From: Acetobacter ghanensis
Lineage (GTDB): Bacteria; Pseudomonadota; Alphaproteobacteria; Acetobacterales; Acetobacteraceae
Assembly (NCBI RefSeq): GCF_001499675.1
Contig: NZ_LN609302.1
Coordinates: 1,587,896-1,651,895 of the forward strand
Direction: 5' to 3'
DNA length: 64,000 nt
Shown: positions 36,211 to 46,111 of the stretch, one piece after another
How positions within the stretch are numbered: the first letter of the stretch is position 1
Layout: each line of letters starts with the position of its first letter
Made by a program: the position numbers and the translations under genes
The notes under the pieces: model-generated
The model's input: the letters and a program-made list of their open reading frames with translations, nothing else
The model's database searches: none
Told to the model about the DNA's origin: nothing

Positions 36211-36441
36211 TCAGGGCGCGGATGTGCGGAGGGCCAGCGCGTGCAGCTTGCCCCCCATATGACCTTCGAGTGCATTATAAACGAGCTGATGCTGCCGTAC
36301 CCGGGGAACACCGCGAAAAGCCTCGCTTACAATCGAACAGGCATAATGGTCTCCGTCCCCAGCCAGATCATCAATTTTGATCTGGGCATCGGGGAATGCC
36401 TTCAGAATATAAGCTTCAAGCTCTGTGGCTGACATGGCCAT
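36211..36441 (-). CDS. BolA-family protein
   Basis: A 76-residue BolA/IbaG-like protein. The GVPRVRQHQLVYNALEGHMGGKLHALAL stretch includes the conserved histidine thought to ligate the shared [2Fe-2S] cluster with a CGFS glutaredoxin. The glutaredoxin gene follows directly. It starts about 18 bases after the purL stop, so the pair may be read from the purine operon as well as from its own promoter. Confidence 0.92.
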   Translation of the reverse strand: MAMSATELEAYILKAFPDAQIKIDDLAGDGDHYACSIVSEAFRGVPRVRQHQLVYNALEGHMGGKLHALALRTSAP

Positions 36442-36459
36442 GGTGCTGTGTCTCTTCCC

Positions 36460-38664
36460 TTATTTATCCATCAACGCAGGAAAAAAGGTTTCGTGCGCAG
36501 ATTTAAGGCGTGCAGCAGATATGGTGACGCCACTGGGCAGAATCAAATCATTTCCACCGGAGCGACCAATCAGACGTGCTGGTACGCCAGCCTGTGCCGC
36601 ACGGGCGCAGAAAGACTGGGCATCGGCTACGCAGACAAGGTACCGGGCCTGATCTTCACCAAACCAGAAGGCCTCAGGGCGCATACCGGAATCCGGGCTT
36701 TCCAGCTCGCAACCCGTGCCAGACGCCATGATCATTTCTGCTACGGCAACCAGAATGCCGCCATCAGCCAGATCGTGGCAGGCTGTAATCTGACCAGCCT
36801 GAATTTCAGCCCGAACAAAATCCCCGTTCCGTTTTTCCGTCGCCAGATCAACAGCCGGTGGAGGGCCTTCCTCGCGTCCCAGAATTTCACGCAGCCACAC
36901 AGACTGTCCAAGTTCGCCCTTTGTCGCGCCGACCAACACCACATCTTTGTTGGGCTGCATACCAAGGCCGATGGCAGAAGACACATTGTCCAGAACACCA
37001 AGCCCGCCAATGGCCGGGGTTGGTAGAATGGCCTGCGTTGTGCCGTCGGGCATCCGGGTTTCGTTGTAGAGAGACACATTGCCGCTGACGATGGGGAAGT
37101 CGAGCACCTTGCAGGCTTCACCCATTCCCTCAAGTGCGGCAATGAACTGACCCATGATCTCCGGTTTTTCCGGATTACCAAAGTTCAGGTTGTCGGTCAC
37201 AGCCAGAGGGCGCGCGCCGGTCGCAGTAATGTTGCGCCACGCTTCAGCCACAGCCTGAGCACCACCTGTACGGGGGTCTGCCTGACAGTAACGCGGTGTG
37301 CAATCCGTTGTGAGCGCCAGACCAATTTCCGTATCGTCAACTTTAACAATAGCGGCATCGGCAGCACCGGGACGGCGAACGGTCTGGCCCCCTACCGTGC
37401 TGTCATACTGGTTCCACACCCACGCCCGGGAGGCGAGGTCTGGTGACCCAACCAGTTTGAGCAACATGGCATCCAACGACAGAGGTGCATGAAGGCCATC
37501 AAGCTCGGCGGGTTTGGTCGGGGCAATGGAGGGACGGTCATAAACCGGCGCTTCATCAGCCAGAGGCTCAAGCGGAATATCGGCTTCTACCTGCCCTTTG
37601 TGTTTGATGACGATATGCCCCGTCTCGGTCAGATGACCGATAATGGCAAAGTCCAGTTCCCATTTTTCAAAAATCTTGCGCGCCAGTTCCGTGCGGTCTG
37701 GGCGCAGGACCATGAGCATGCGTTCCTGACTTTCGGAAAGCATCATCTCATAGGCAGTCATGTTGGGTTCACGCTGAGGTACGGCGTCGAGATCAAGCTC
37801 AATGCCTACGCCACCTTTCCCGGCCATTTCCACGGCGGAAGATGTCAGACCAGCGGCCCCCATATCCTGAATGGCGACAATGGCATCTGTTGCCATCAGT
37901 TCCAGACAGGCTTCAATCAGCAGTTTTTCAATGAAGGGGTCGCCCACCTGCACGGTTGGCCGCTTGGAGAGGGCGTCTTCATCAAACTCGGCGGAGGACA
38001 TGGTGGCGCCATGAATACCATCGCGCCCGGTGCGCGAGCCCACATACACCACGGGGTTGCCAACGCCAGCAGCCGCAGACAGGAAAATACGATCTTGTCG
38101 GGCAATGCCAACAGTCATGGCATTAACCAGCGGGTTGCCGTCATAGGCCGGGTGGAAGTTGATTTCCCCCCCAACAGTAGGCACACCAACGCAGTTACCA
38201 TAGCCACCAATACCGCGGACCACCCCATCTACAACACGGCGGGTTACCGGGTTTTCGGGGCTACCAAAACGCAAGGCGTTCAGGTTGGCCACCGGTCGCG
38301 CCCCCATGGTGAACACATCTCGCAGGATGCCACCTACACCTGTAGCAGCACCCTGATAGGGTTCGATAAAGGAGGGATGGTTGTGGCTTTCCATCTTGAA
38401 GATGGCGGCATAGCCTTGGCCAATATCCACCACCCCCGCGTTTTCACCCGGCCCATGAATAACCCACGGCGCCTTTGTGGGCAGGCCGCGGAGCCATTTG
38501 CGGGAGGATTTGTAAGAGCAGTGCTCCGACCACATGACCGAAAACACACCAAGTTCCGTCAGGCTGGGATTACGCCCCATGATAGACAGAACACGGCCGT
38601 ATTCCTCGGCTGTCAGACCGAACTCACACGCTAGGGATTCATCAACGGTTACAGGCTTATTCAC
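36460..38664 (-). CDS. purL: PurL: phosphoribosylformylglycinamidine synthase subunit II
   Basis: The large, ATP-dependent subunit of FGAM synthetase. The 734-residue length is the small form that needs separate PurS and PurQ subunits, both encoded upstream. SEHCSYKSS near residue 46 and [12 protein letters not shown] near 70 are characteristic, as are the repeated GGxGxxxxD/E-type elements of the AIRS fold. It overlaps the purQ stop as ATGA. Confidence 0.97.
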   Translation of the reverse strand: MNKPVTVDESLACEFGLTAEEYGRVLSIMGRNPSLTELGVFSVMWSEHCSYKSSRKWLRGLPTKAPWVIHGPGENAGVVDIGQGYAAIFKMESHNHPSFIEPYQGAATGVGGILRDVFTMGARPVANLNALRFGSPENPVTRRVVDGVVRGIGGYGNCVGVPTVGGEINFHPAYDGNPLVNAMTVGIARQDRIFLSAAAGVGNPVVYVGSRTGRDGIHGATMSSAEFDEDALSKRPTVQVGDPFIEKLLIEACLELMATDAIVAIQDMGAAGLTSSAVEMAGKGGVGIELDLDAVPQREPNMTAYEMMLSESQERMLMVLRPDRTELARKIFEKWELDFAIIGHLTETGHIVIKHKGQVEADIPLEPLADEAPVYDRPSIAPTKPAELDGLHAPLSLDAMLLKLVGSPDLASRAWVWNQYDSTVGGQTVRRPGAADAAIVKVDDTEIGLALTTDCTPRYCQADPRTGGAQAVAEAWRNITATGARPLAVTDNLNFGNPEKPEIMGQFIAALEGMGEACKVLDFPIVSGNVSLYNETRMPDGTTQAILPTPAIGGLGVLDNVSSAIGLGMQPNKDVVLVGATKGELGQSVWLREILGREEGPPPAVDLATEKRNGDFVRAEIQAGQITACHDLADGGILVAVAEMIMASGTGCELESPDSGMRPEAFWFGEDQARYLVCVADAQSFCARAAQAGVPARLIGRSGGNDLILPSGVTISAARLKSAHETFFPALMDK

Positions 38665-39362
38665 CGGACAAGAGCCTCCACCAGACCTTCAAACAGAGGC
38701 AGACCATCCTCACCCCCCATAAGCGGATCAACCAGATCCTCAGGGTGTGGCATCATACCGCAAATACGTTTGTTTTCGCTCAGAACACCGGCAATGCTAT
38801 TCACGCTGCCATTAGGGTTGCTGGCTCTATCATCCGCCTGCACGTTGCCTTTGGCATCCGCATAGCGGAACGCAACACGCCCCTCGCCTTCCAGTAACTC
38901 AAGAGTGGCTGGGTCGGCTGTGTAGTTACCATCTCCATGCGCCAGAGGCGTACGGAAGATGTCCCCTTTTTTCCAGCGGCGGGTAAAGGGTGTGTTCTCG
39001 ACCTCGACCCGCAGATGACAATCCTGAGAAAGGAAGCGCAGGTCTGCATTGCGCAGCAATGCGCCGGGCAGAAGATTGCTTTCAGTCAGAATCTGGAAGC
39101 CATTGCACACACCCAGAATGTGGCCACCCTTGGCTGCAAAGTCACGCACTGCGCCCATGATCGGGGAGTGCGCAGCCATGGCACCGCACCGCAGGTAATC
39201 ACCGTAACTGAAGCCACCAGGTAGCACGACCAGATCAATACCAATCAGGTCGGTCTCATGGTGCCAGATCATGCGAGGGGCCTGCCCGGTCACGCGCCGC
39301 AGGGCAATGGCCATATCACGCTCCCGGTTCGTGCCGGGGAATACGACAATCGCTGCTTTCAT
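38661..39362 (-). CDS. purQ: PurQ: phosphoribosylformylglycinamidine synthase subunit I
   Basis: Glutamine amidotransferase subunit that supplies ammonia to PurL. The 233-residue protein has the nucleophile in GVCNGFQ (C86), an FPGTN start and the C-terminal MPHPEDL histidine/glutamate pair. Its ATG overlaps the stop of the Rap1a-like gene, and its own stop overlaps purL as ATGA. Confidence 0.97.
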   Translation of the reverse strand: MKAAIVVFPGTNRERDMAIALRRVTGQAPRMIWHHETDLIGIDLVVLPGGFSYGDYLRCGAMAAHSPIMGAVRDFAAKGGHILGVCNGFQILTESNLLPGALLRNADLRFLSQDCHLRVEVENTPFTRRWKKGDIFRTPLAHGDGNYTADPATLELLEGEGRVAFRYADAKGNVQADDRASNPNGSVNSIAGVLSENKRICGMMPHPEDLVDPLMGGEDGLPLFEGLVEALVR

Positions 39363-39730
39363 TTCTTTACGTCACACGGGTAGGAGTCATGCAGGGCAAC
39401 AAAAACACTCTCGCCAACGGGTTTACCCAGAGAGTCAGAGTGTGCCTTCAGCCATGTGAGCACCTTGGCACGCATGGCGGCAATATTTTCCGTTGCAGGA
39501 ACACAAAAGCCAGCTGGCGCGTTGGCGTCCCCTTCGTTGCTGCCATTGATTTTGGCGAGTGTTACGCCATCAGTCAGGCCGCTCAGGTACGCATCACACG
39601 CCGTGCGGCCAGATGCGCTGGAACACATCTTACCAAAGGCGCCGGCCTTCATGGGGGCAAGGCGTTGTGCGTGGGCCATGCCGGGAGCTGCCAGCACCCC
39701 GACAAGGGCGATTAAGGCAAGGCGCTTCAT
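39359..39730 (-). CDS. Exported Rap1a/Tai-like protein embedded between purS and purQ
   Basis: A 123-residue protein with a signal peptide ([17 protein letters not shown], cleavage after AHA near residue 21) and the Rap1a/Tai-like pattern: C-x8-C then a YLSGLTDG element, GFCVPAT near 73, a helix, and a final VALHDSYPC. The four cysteines suggest two disulfides in the periplasm. Family members include type VI secretion immunity proteins, but many are unrelated to T6SS. It starts at ATGA with the purS stop and ends at ATGA with the purQ start, so it is translated as part of the purine operon. Function is unknown. Confidence 0.75.
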   Translation of the reverse strand: MKRLALIALVGVLAAPGMAHAQRLAPMKAGAFGKMCSSASGRTACDAYLSGLTDGVTLAKINGSNEGDANAPAGFCVPATENIAAMRAKVLTWLKAHSDSLGKPVGESVFVALHDSYPCDVKK

Positions 39731-39969
39731 CCCACAACCTCAACCGAGTAGTCTTCGATCACCAGATTGGCGAGCAGATTGCGGGCCATCTCGCCTGCTT
39801 TGGCGTGGGCTTCTTCTGCTTTAACGCCGTGCAGGTCCAACTCTATGATCTTGCCAACGCGCACATCCTGCACGCCATCAAAACCCAGTGTTTGCAGTGC
39901 GTGACCAATGGCCTTTCCCTGCGGGTCCAGAACGCCGTCTTTAAGCATGACGGTTACACGTACTTTCAT
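39727..39969 (-). CDS. purS: PurS: phosphoribosylformylglycinamidine synthase small subunit
   Basis: An 80-residue subunit that bridges PurL and PurQ. The ATG at 39969 has GGAG at good distance; the frame is also open to a TTG six bases earlier. The VTVMLKDGVLDPQGKAI opening and GKIIELDL are typical. It follows purC by 28 bases. Confidence 0.95.
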   Translation of the reverse strand: MKVRVTVMLKDGVLDPQGKAIGHALQTLGFDGVQDVRVGKIIELDLHGVKAEEAHAKAGEMARNLLANLVIEDYSVEVVG

Positions 39970-39997
39970 TCTCAAACTCCCAAAGTACCCGTAGGGG

Positions 39998-40765
39998 TTA
40001 CTGAACTGTTTCTGGGCCCTTCATGTCACCACCCGCACCATTTTCGGGTAGGATGCCCATGCGGCGTGCAACTTCCTGATAGGCTTCCTTCACGTTGCCC
40101 AGATCGCGGCGGAAGCGGTCCTTGTCGAGCTTTTCGTTTGTGCGAAGGTCCCACAGGCGGCAGTTGTCCGGCGAAATTTCATCAGCCAGAACAATACGCA
40201 TATCTTCGCCTTCCCAGCAGCGGCCGAATTCGAGCTTGAAGTCCACCAACTGGATGCCGATGCCGCTGAACAGGCCGCAAAGGAAGTCGTTTACACGCAT
40301 GGACATGCCCGTAATGTCTTCCAGATCATGCGGACAGGCCCATCCGAAGGCGATGATGTGGTCTTCCGAAACCAGCGGGTCGCCCAGTTCATCATTCTTG
40401 TAATAGAACTCAACAATGGGGCGCGGCAGGCGCTGGCCTTCGGGGATGTTGAAGCGCTTGGAAATGCTGCCAGCGGCAACATTGCGGACCACAACTTCCA
40501 GCGGAATGATTTCCACTTCCTTAACCAACTGCTCCCGCATGTTGATGCGCCGGATGAAGTGGGTGGGAATGCCAATTTCCTGCAGGCGTAGCATCAGGTG
40601 CTCGCTGATGCGGTTGTTGAGCACGCCTTTGCCGGTAATCACACCGCTTTTGGCACCGTTGCCAGCCGTGGCATCGTCCTTGAAGTATTGCACAAGGGTC
40701 CCGGGTTCCGGACCTTCAAAGAGGATTTTGGCTTTACCTTCATAAAGCTGGCGGCGACGGGCCAT
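39998..40765 (-). CDS. purC: PurC: SAICAR synthetase
   Basis: Phosphoribosylaminoimidazole-succinocarboxamide synthase, 255 residues. The N-terminal [10 protein letters not shown] and [10 protein letters not shown] segments, RNVAAGS near 95 and the VDFKLEFGR motif near 175 identify it. It leads the purC-purS-(Rap1a-like)-purQ-purL run. The purB gene lies 150 bases upstream and is separated by a terminator-like hairpin. Confidence 0.97.
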   Translation of the reverse strand: MARRRQLYEGKAKILFEGPEPGTLVQYFKDDATAGNGAKSGVITGKGVLNNRISEHLMLRLQEIGIPTHFIRRINMREQLVKEVEIIPLEVVVRNVAAGSISKRFNIPEGQRLPRPIVEFYYKNDELGDPLVSEDHIIAFGWACPHDLEDITGMSMRVNDFLCGLFSGIGIQLVDFKLEFGRCWEGEDMRIVLADEISPDNCRLWDLRTNEKLDKDRFRRDLGNVKEAYQEVARRMGILPENGAGGDMKGPETVQ

Positions 40766-40794
40766 GATGATCCTTACCTGTCGAAAAATGTGTG

Positions 40795-40816
40795 GGGGCG
40801 GTTGGACGACCGCCCC
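40795..40816 (-). other. GC-rich hairpin in the purC leader
   Basis: Perfect 8-base-pair stem (40795-40802 with 40809-40816) and a 6-base loop, 30 bases before the purC start. On the minus strand it lies just after the T run of the preceding terminator, so the two might form alternative structures. There is no evidence for a ligand. Confidence 0.4.
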
Positions 40817-40848
40817 AAAAACTGGAGGAACCAGGTCATGGTTCCCCC
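40817..40848 (-). terminator. Terminator-like hairpin between purB and purC
   Basis: A 9-base-pair stem with one wobble (40824-40832 with 40840-40848) followed on the minus strand by AGTTTTT. It should end or attenuate the purB transcript before purC. Confidence 0.6.
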
Positions 40849-40916
40849 CTTTACTAGTTACTGTTCATAGCAGGCTTCCTGCATGGAGGATACAGCCTGC
40901 AAAAACGGGCAGGCTC

Positions 40917-42266
40917 TTACTGCTTGGGGCCTGCTTCGCCGAAGATTTTCTCAAACTGAGTGTCCAGCGCCTTTAGGTGCTGGCGGCTATCCATGGCGGC
41001 ATCCAGCACATCTGCCGGAATGCGGCCTGAAATTTCAGTGTCGTCCGCCAGATTTTCACGGAAGGTCTTGCCTTCAGGTGTTCCCAGTTTGGTCCATGTT
41101 GCCATTGCATTACGCTGGACAATTCGGTAGGCGTCCTCGCGGGAGAGGCCGGCTTTGGCCAGTGCGAGCAGGACTTCGCCGGAATGGACGACCCCGCCAA
41201 GGCTCTCGATGTTTGCAGCCATCCGGTCGGGGTACACAACGAGCTTGGAAATCATGCCGGACAGGCGGGCCAGAGCAAAGTCCAGACCGATTGTGGCGTC
41301 GGGGCAGATGTTGCGTTCGACTGAGGAATGGCTGATGTCCCGCTCATGCCACAGGGCCACGTTTTCCAGTGCGGGAATGACAGCTGCGCGTACCAAGCGA
41401 GCAAGCCCGGTCAGGTTTTCCGTCAGCACCGGGTTGCGTTTGTGGGGCATGGCGGAAGACCCCTTCTGCCCAGGGTGGAAGAATTCTTCCGCTTCCCGGA
41501 CTTCCGAACGCTGGAGGTGGCGCACTTCTGTGGCAAGGCGTTCAATACCGCTGGCAATAACGGCCAGAGCGCAGAAGAATGCTGCGTGGCGGTCACGCGG
41601 GATTACCTGAGTGGAAACCGTTTCGGCCTTCAGCCCAAGGCGTTCGGCCACATAGGCTTCAACACGTGGGTCAAGATGGGCGTAAGTGCCCACGGCGCCG
41701 GAAATGGCACAGGTGGCAATTTCAGCCCGTGCTGTTTCAAGGCGGGTTTTGTTCCGCGCGAATTCTGCATAATGCCCGGCAATTTTGAGCCCGAAAGACG
41801 TGGGTTCCGCATGGATGCCGTGGCTGCGGCCGATGGTCAGGGTGTGTTTATGCTCAAACGCACGGGCCTTGAGTGCGGCTAGCGTTTCGTCCAGATCCTT
41901 GAGCAGTAGGTCCGTTGCCTGCACAAGCTGCACAGCAAGGCATGTGTCCAGCACGTCAGAAGACGTCATGCCCAGATGGACAAAGCGGCTTTCGGGGCCC
42001 ACTTTTTCCGCAAGCCAGGTCAGAAACGCAATGACGTCATGCCGTGTTTCGGCTTCAATCTCATCAATTCTGGCAAGATCCGCATCGGAAAAAGCGGCCA
42101 TGGCGGCCCCACCTTTTTCACGCACAACCTTGGCGGCTTCTTTGGGGACAGTCCCGTATTCAGCCATGGCCTCGCAAGCGAGTGCTTCGATTTCGAACCA
42201 GATGCGATAGCGGTTTTCAGGGGACCAGATTGCGGCCATGACGGGGCGGGTATAGCGCGGCACCAT
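40917..42266 (-). CDS. purB: PurB: adenylosuccinate lyase
   Basis: Acts twice in purine synthesis, cleaving SAICAR and adenylosuccinate. The 449-residue protein shows the fumarase-family signature GSSAMPHKRNP near 270, TSSDVLDT near 100 and the GRSHGIHAEP region near 145, each with a catalytic residue. It is transcribed toward purC but is separated from it by hairpins. Confidence 0.97.
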   Translation of the reverse strand: MVPRYTRPVMAAIWSPENRYRIWFEIEALACEAMAEYGTVPKEAAKVVREKGGAAMAAFSDADLARIDEIEAETRHDVIAFLTWLAEKVGPESRFVHLGMTSSDVLDTCLAVQLVQATDLLLKDLDETLAALKARAFEHKHTLTIGRSHGIHAEPTSFGLKIAGHYAEFARNKTRLETARAEIATCAISGAVGTYAHLDPRVEAYVAERLGLKAETVSTQVIPRDRHAAFFCALAVIASGIERLATEVRHLQRSEVREAEEFFHPGQKGSSAMPHKRNPVLTENLTGLARLVRAAVIPALENVALWHERDISHSSVERNICPDATIGLDFALARLSGMISKLVVYPDRMAANIESLGGVVHSGEVLLALAKAGLSREDAYRIVQRNAMATWTKLGTPEGKTFRENLADDTEISGRIPADVLDAAMDSRQHLKALDTQFEKIFGEAGPKQ

Positions 42267-42430
42267 AACGCAGATTTCCTTAACCAGAACAGTTTGAATG
42301 TCAGAACAGGTGGCGTCTCTCTAGCGGATTTCGCGCATGTCGTCTGCCCGCAATCCGGAAAACTTTGACATTTTCTGTCGCGTGCCAGAAATTCCCGCCA
42401 TTCAAGGCTTTGTTTGGAATCGGAGTTATT

Positions 42431-43039
42431 GTGTCCAACCTATTTGATTCTGCCAGTTTTCCGGCACTTACGGCCCTTCTGCAGGTGGTGCTGATTGACG
42501 TTACTCTGGCAGGAGACAATGCGGTTGTCATTGGTATGGCGGTCCGGTCTTTGGCTGGTGCGCAGCGGCGCAAGGCCATTTGGGCAGGTGTGGGGCTGGC
42601 TGCTGTTATTAGGGTTCTGCTGGCTCTTGTTGCTGTCAAACTTCTGGCAGTTGTGGGGCTTACACTGGCTGGCGGCCTGCTACTGCTCTGGGTCTGCTGG
42701 CGGATGTACCGTGAGATGCAGGACAGCCATACTGCCGATGAAGAAGGCACCCCTGCCCCCGGAAACCTGCGCTCCGCGATTATCAGGATACTGATAGCCG
42801 ATTTGTCCATGAGCCTCGATAACGTATTGGCTGTGGCGGGTGCGGCGCGTGAGCATCCCGGTATTCTGGTTATGGGGCTTGCGCTATCTGTGGTGCTTAT
42901 GGGGCTTGCTGCCTCGCTGATTGCACGCCTGCTTGAGCGTTATAAGTGGATTTCGTGGGTGGGGCTGCTGGTTGTTCTGGCTGTTGCTATTGAGCTGATT
43001 GTATCCGGTGGTGGTGAGGTTTGGGGGCATTTGTCCTAA
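42431..43039 (+). CDS. TerC family integral membrane protein (YjbE type)
   Basis: A 202-residue membrane protein of the TerC family. The start is the GTG at 42431 with CGGAG 5 bases upstream (the frame is open to 42365). The two acidic signatures, DVTLAGDNAVVIG near 25 and DLSMSLDNVLAVAG near 125, lie in membrane helices and are thought to bind metal, often manganese. About seven membrane segments are visible. I saw no yybP-ykoY riboswitch in the 160-base leader. Confidence 0.88.
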   Translation: MSNLFDSASFPALTALLQVVLIDVTLAGDNAVVIGMAVRSLAGAQRRKAIWAGVGLAAVIRVLLALVAVKLLAVVGLTLAGGLLLLWVCWRMYREMQDSHTADEEGTPAPGNLRSAIIRILIADLSMSLDNVLAVAGAAREHPGILVMGLALSVVLMGLAASLIARLLERYKWISWVGLLVVLAVAIELIVSGGGEVWGHLS

Positions 43040-43122
43040 GCCTGACGGATCTGTGATGATCAGCCCTTTGTGGCCAGACAAAAGAGCTTGCTAATTTGCA
43101 AGAAACCCGTTGAATTTCGGGT

Positions 43123-45093
43123 ATGATCCGTTTGTACCCTTCATGGCGGCGGCAGCTTGTCGCCGCAGTATCCCTCGTCGGACTGTCGCTGACTGCCTGC
43201 TCCGGCCCATCTGCGCAACAGGTCTCCACCAATGAGTGGCGTGCTGCTGACAGTTCTGAGGCGCCTCAGGGGGGCGCATCGTCCGCCAGCCTGAACAGCC
43301 GGCTGGATGTCTGGCTGCGTCTTGTTGGTCCGGTCCATGCTAGTGCGCAGGACTATGCTGATTTTCTGCAATCTGGCGGGATATGGCCGCGCTGGTCGGT
43401 TCTGGTTCTGCGTATGCAGCAGGCGCTGGCGAACGAGACGGATCCGCAGGTTCTGGCGCGCTTGTGCCATAGTCAGAAGCTGACTTATGCGCCTGCCCTT
43501 GCCCAATGTGCAACGCAACTGCCCGACGATAAGCCGCTACAGCAGCAACTTGCGTCCGAGGCCGTAGCAGCATGGACAGATGGCAATGATTCCGCCAATG
43601 CTGCCGGTATTCTGGCCAGCCAGTTTAGGGCAGCTCTTACACCCAAAAGTTCTTGGTTGCGGTTTGACCGGGAGGAACGGACTGGGTTGATCAACGCTGC
43701 TCAGCAAACCCTGCCTTATTTGTCCGCCCAGCAGCAGCCACTCGCTCAGGCGCGTCTGGCACTTCGGAATAATGATGCCGCGGCGCAGACCTTGCTGGAT
43801 AGTCTGCCCGTGTCGTTACGTGCTGATCCGTGGTTGGTGCTGGATCAGGCGCGATGGTTGAGAAAACAGCAGCGTTATGATGATGCCGTTGCCTTGTGGA
43901 AAGCTGGCGCCGTTGAGGCGGAGAGAAAAGCGTCAGCCAAAGTGTTCTGGCGCGAGCGGGACGCCCTTGCGCGGGAACTGATCCAGCAGAATCGTGCCGC
44001 AGATGCCTTTGCCGTAGCGAATGACACGGTTGTTGGTGGCGAGGGCCGTCTGGATGCCGTGTTCCTGAGTGGCTGGATTGCTCTGCGTATGCAGCATGAC
44101 ACGGTGACGGCTGAAGATTTCTTTCGTCAGCTGACAACGTCATCATCGCTTATTACTCGTAGCCGAGGGTTTTACTGGTTGGGGCGTGCGCGTGCGGCGG
44201 CGGGTAACATGGTTTCCGCTCAGGCGGACTGGACACAGGCAACATCCTACCCCGCTACGTATTATGGCCAAATGGCTGCTGCAACGCTGGCCGGTGGGGG
44301 CAATGCGTTGCTGGCGCCGGAACAGGTGCCAACGGTCATTGTGCAGAATCTGAAAGTGGCAAACAATACGGCCACCACATACCCGGAAGACGTTCTGCCG
44401 ACAGATAATGATCTGCTTCGTGCGGCGCTCAGGTTGGCTTCCATGGGAGATACCGAGCATACACGCGACTTTTTGAGTATGTTTGAAAGGCAGATTACGG
44501 AGACGCCACAGCGGCTGGCGCTGTCATCCCTGTCGCTGCGGTTGGGGGTGCCGGATGTTGCTGTAACCGTTGCCCGCCATGCTGGGCGAGATGGGGTGTT
44601 TTTGCTCCGCTCGGGCTGGCCCCTGCCCTATACCCCGCCTGACAGCAGTTTGCCCAAAGGGTTTGTGCTGGGGCTGATGCGGCAGGAAAGCAGCTTTAAC
44701 CCCGATGCAGTTAGTCCGTCCAACGCTATTGGGCTTATGCAAATCAAGCCCTCCACGGCAGCAGATATGGTTCGTGCTGCGGGTGTACCAGCTTCTGCGG
44801 CTACTGCTGCGGGTTTGCATAACCCTCAGAGCAATATGCAGTTGGGTACAGCTTACCTACTGCATATGCAGGATCGTTTTGGCCCGGTCGTGCCATATAT
44901 GGCGGCAGCCTATAATGGCGGGCCAACCCGCCTTGCAAAATGGCTGAGCGTTGCTGGCGATCCCACACAAAATGGGGCGGATCTGGAGCAGATGATCGAT
45001 TGGGTTGAAAATATTCCCTATGCCGAAACACGGAATTATGTGCAGCGCGTGTGGGAGAATATGACCGTATATAAAGCACTGGGAGCACCATAA
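43123..45093 (+). CDS. Soluble lytic murein transglycosylase (Slt-like) lipoprotein
   Basis: A 656-residue peptidoglycan-cleaving enzyme. The N-terminus is a lipoprotein signal with the lipobox LTAC (C26). A long helical repeat (superhelical U-domain, about 60-480) precedes the C-terminal SLT domain: MRQESSFNPDAVSPSNAIGLMQI near 515, with the catalytic glutamate, and AAYNGGP near 600. It cuts glycan strands to anhydromuropeptides in the periplasm. The stop overlaps the pgpA start (TAATG). Confidence 0.93.
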   Translation: MIRLYPSWRRQLVAAVSLVGLSLTACSGPSAQQVSTNEWRAADSSEAPQGGASSASLNSRLDVWLRLVGPVHASAQDYADFLQSGGIWPRWSVLVLRMQQALANETDPQVLARLCHSQKLTYAPALAQCATQLPDDKPLQQQLASEAVAAWTDGNDSANAAGILASQFRAALTPKSSWLRFDREERTGLINAAQQTLPYLSAQQQPLAQARLALRNNDAAAQTLLDSLPVSLRADPWLVLDQARWLRKQQRYDDAVALWKAGAVEAERKASAKVFWRERDALARELIQQNRAADAFAVANDTVVGGEGRLDAVFLSGWIALRMQHDTVTAEDFFRQLTTSSSLITRSRGFYWLGRARAAAGNMVSAQADWTQATSYPATYYGQMAAATLAGGGNALLAPEQVPTVIVQNLKVANNTATTYPEDVLPTDNDLLRAALRLASMGDTEHTRDFLSMFERQITETPQRLALSSLSLRLGVPDVAVTVARHAGRDGVFLLRSGWPLPYTPPDSSLPKGFVLGLMRQESSFNPDAVSPSNAIGLMQIKPSTAADMVRAAGVPASAATAAGLHNPQSNMQLGTAYLLHMQDRFGPVVPYMAAAYNGGPTRLAKWLSVAGDPTQNGADLEQMIDWVENIPYAETRNYVQRVWENMTVYKALGAP

Positions 45094-45575
45094 TGACCCC
45101 TGCCCGTCTGATAGCGACATTTGGGGGGTGTGGGTTGTCTCCTCGCGCTCCTGGTACGGTTGGGTCTCTTGCCGCCTTATTGCTGGGGCTACCGCTGCTA
45201 CGGCGGCCTCGCGCACTTGCGGGTGCGGCCGCAGTTGCAACCCTTGTTGGTTGGTGGGCAACAGCCCGTGCCGGTGAAGGGGAAGATCACAGTTGGATTG
45301 TGATTGATGAGGTGGCAGGGATGTGGATCGCTCTTCTGGCTTGCCTGCCTGAGCAGAATGCAGGAGAGGCTTCCCGCAGCGCGACACATCGTTTTTTATG
45401 GCCTATTGTAGCGTTTGGACTGTTTCGCCTGTTCGATATTACCAAGCCCGGCCCTATTGGTGTGTTGGATAAACGACATGACGCGCTGGGCGTTATGGGG
45501 GATGATGTCGCCGCAGGTTTTGCCAGTGCTGGGTGTGTGCTGGCGTTACGAAAACTGCTGGCTTCCCGCTCATAA
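45093..45575 (+). CDS. pgpA: PgpA: phosphatidylglycerophosphatase A
   Basis: Removes the phosphate from phosphatidylglycerophosphate to make phosphatidylglycerol, the substrate of cardiolipin synthase. The 160-residue membrane protein shows GLSPRAPGTVGSLAAL near 14-29 and the IDEVAGMWIAL active-site segment near 72. It starts within the transglycosylase stop (TAATG) and is followed by the CinA-like gene after 13 bases. Confidence 0.9.
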   Translation: MTPARLIATFGGCGLSPRAPGTVGSLAALLLGLPLLRRPRALAGAAAVATLVGWWATARAGEGEDHSWIVIDEVAGMWIALLACLPEQNAGEASRSATHRFLWPIVAFGLFRLFDITKPGPIGVLDKRHDALGVMGDDVAAGFASAGCVLALRKLLASRS

Positions 45576-45588
45576 AAAAGGGTCGGAC

Positions 45589-46104
45589 ATGGGCTATCAT
45601 GAGACTGTTCTTGGCCATGAGGTTTTGTCGGAAGCAGCTCGTCTTCTGGAGCAGTTGCGTCTGACCGGTATGAGAGTGGTAACGGCAGAAAGTTGCACGG
45701 GCGGATTGGTGGCCGGTGCGTTAACGCATTTTGCTGGTTCGTCCGATGTGACTGAAGGTGGTTTTGTAACCTACTCCAATAGTATGAAGCAGGCTGTTCT
45801 GGGTGTTCGGGCCGATACACTGGCGTTACATGGTGCTGTTAGTGCAGAGACTGTGCTGCAGATGGCAGAGGGGGCGCTTACGGCCTGTGCGACGGCAGAT
45901 ATTGCCGTTGCCATTTCTGGCATAGCCGGTCCGGGAGGTGGCAGTCTGGACAAACCCGTGGGGTTGGTCTGGTTTGCGACCGCTCTGCGGGGTGGGGAGA
46001 CCTGCGCCAGCAAACAGATTTTTGCGGGAAGCAGGCAACGGGTGCGGGAACAGGCCGTGCTGTATGCTCTTGCCAGCGTTTCTGGCAGGCTTGTTAACCG
46101 TTAA
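45589..46104 (+). CDS. CinA C-terminal family protein (PncC-like nicotinamide-nucleotide amidohydrolase)
   Basis: A 171-residue stand-alone CinA C-terminal domain. TAESCTGGLVAGAL near residue 33 is the conserved catalytic segment, followed by GGFVTYSNSMKQ and IAGPGGGSLDKPVGLVWFA. The family deamidates nicotinamide mononucleotide to recycle NAD. The ATG at 45589 is the only sensible start; the frame is open to 45415 inside pgpA. It converges with the next gene with a 7-base gap. Confidence 0.88.
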   Translation: MGYHETVLGHEVLSEAARLLEQLRLTGMRVVTAESCTGGLVAGALTHFAGSSDVTEGGFVTYSNSMKQAVLGVRADTLALHGAVSAETVLQMAEGALTACATADIAVAISGIAGPGGGSLDKPVGLVWFATALRGGETCASKQIFAGSRQRVREQAVLYALASVSGRLVNR

Positions 46105-46111
46105 TCCCGTA

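Noticed and set aside
37489..38634. 381-codon open frame antisense to purL
   Set aside because: It mirrors the purL codons, has no recognisable domain, and long antisense frames are common in GC-rich genes.
42267..42430. Possible yybP-ykoY riboswitch before the terC gene
   Set aside because: TerC genes often carry one, but the leader is short and I could not find the conserved core.
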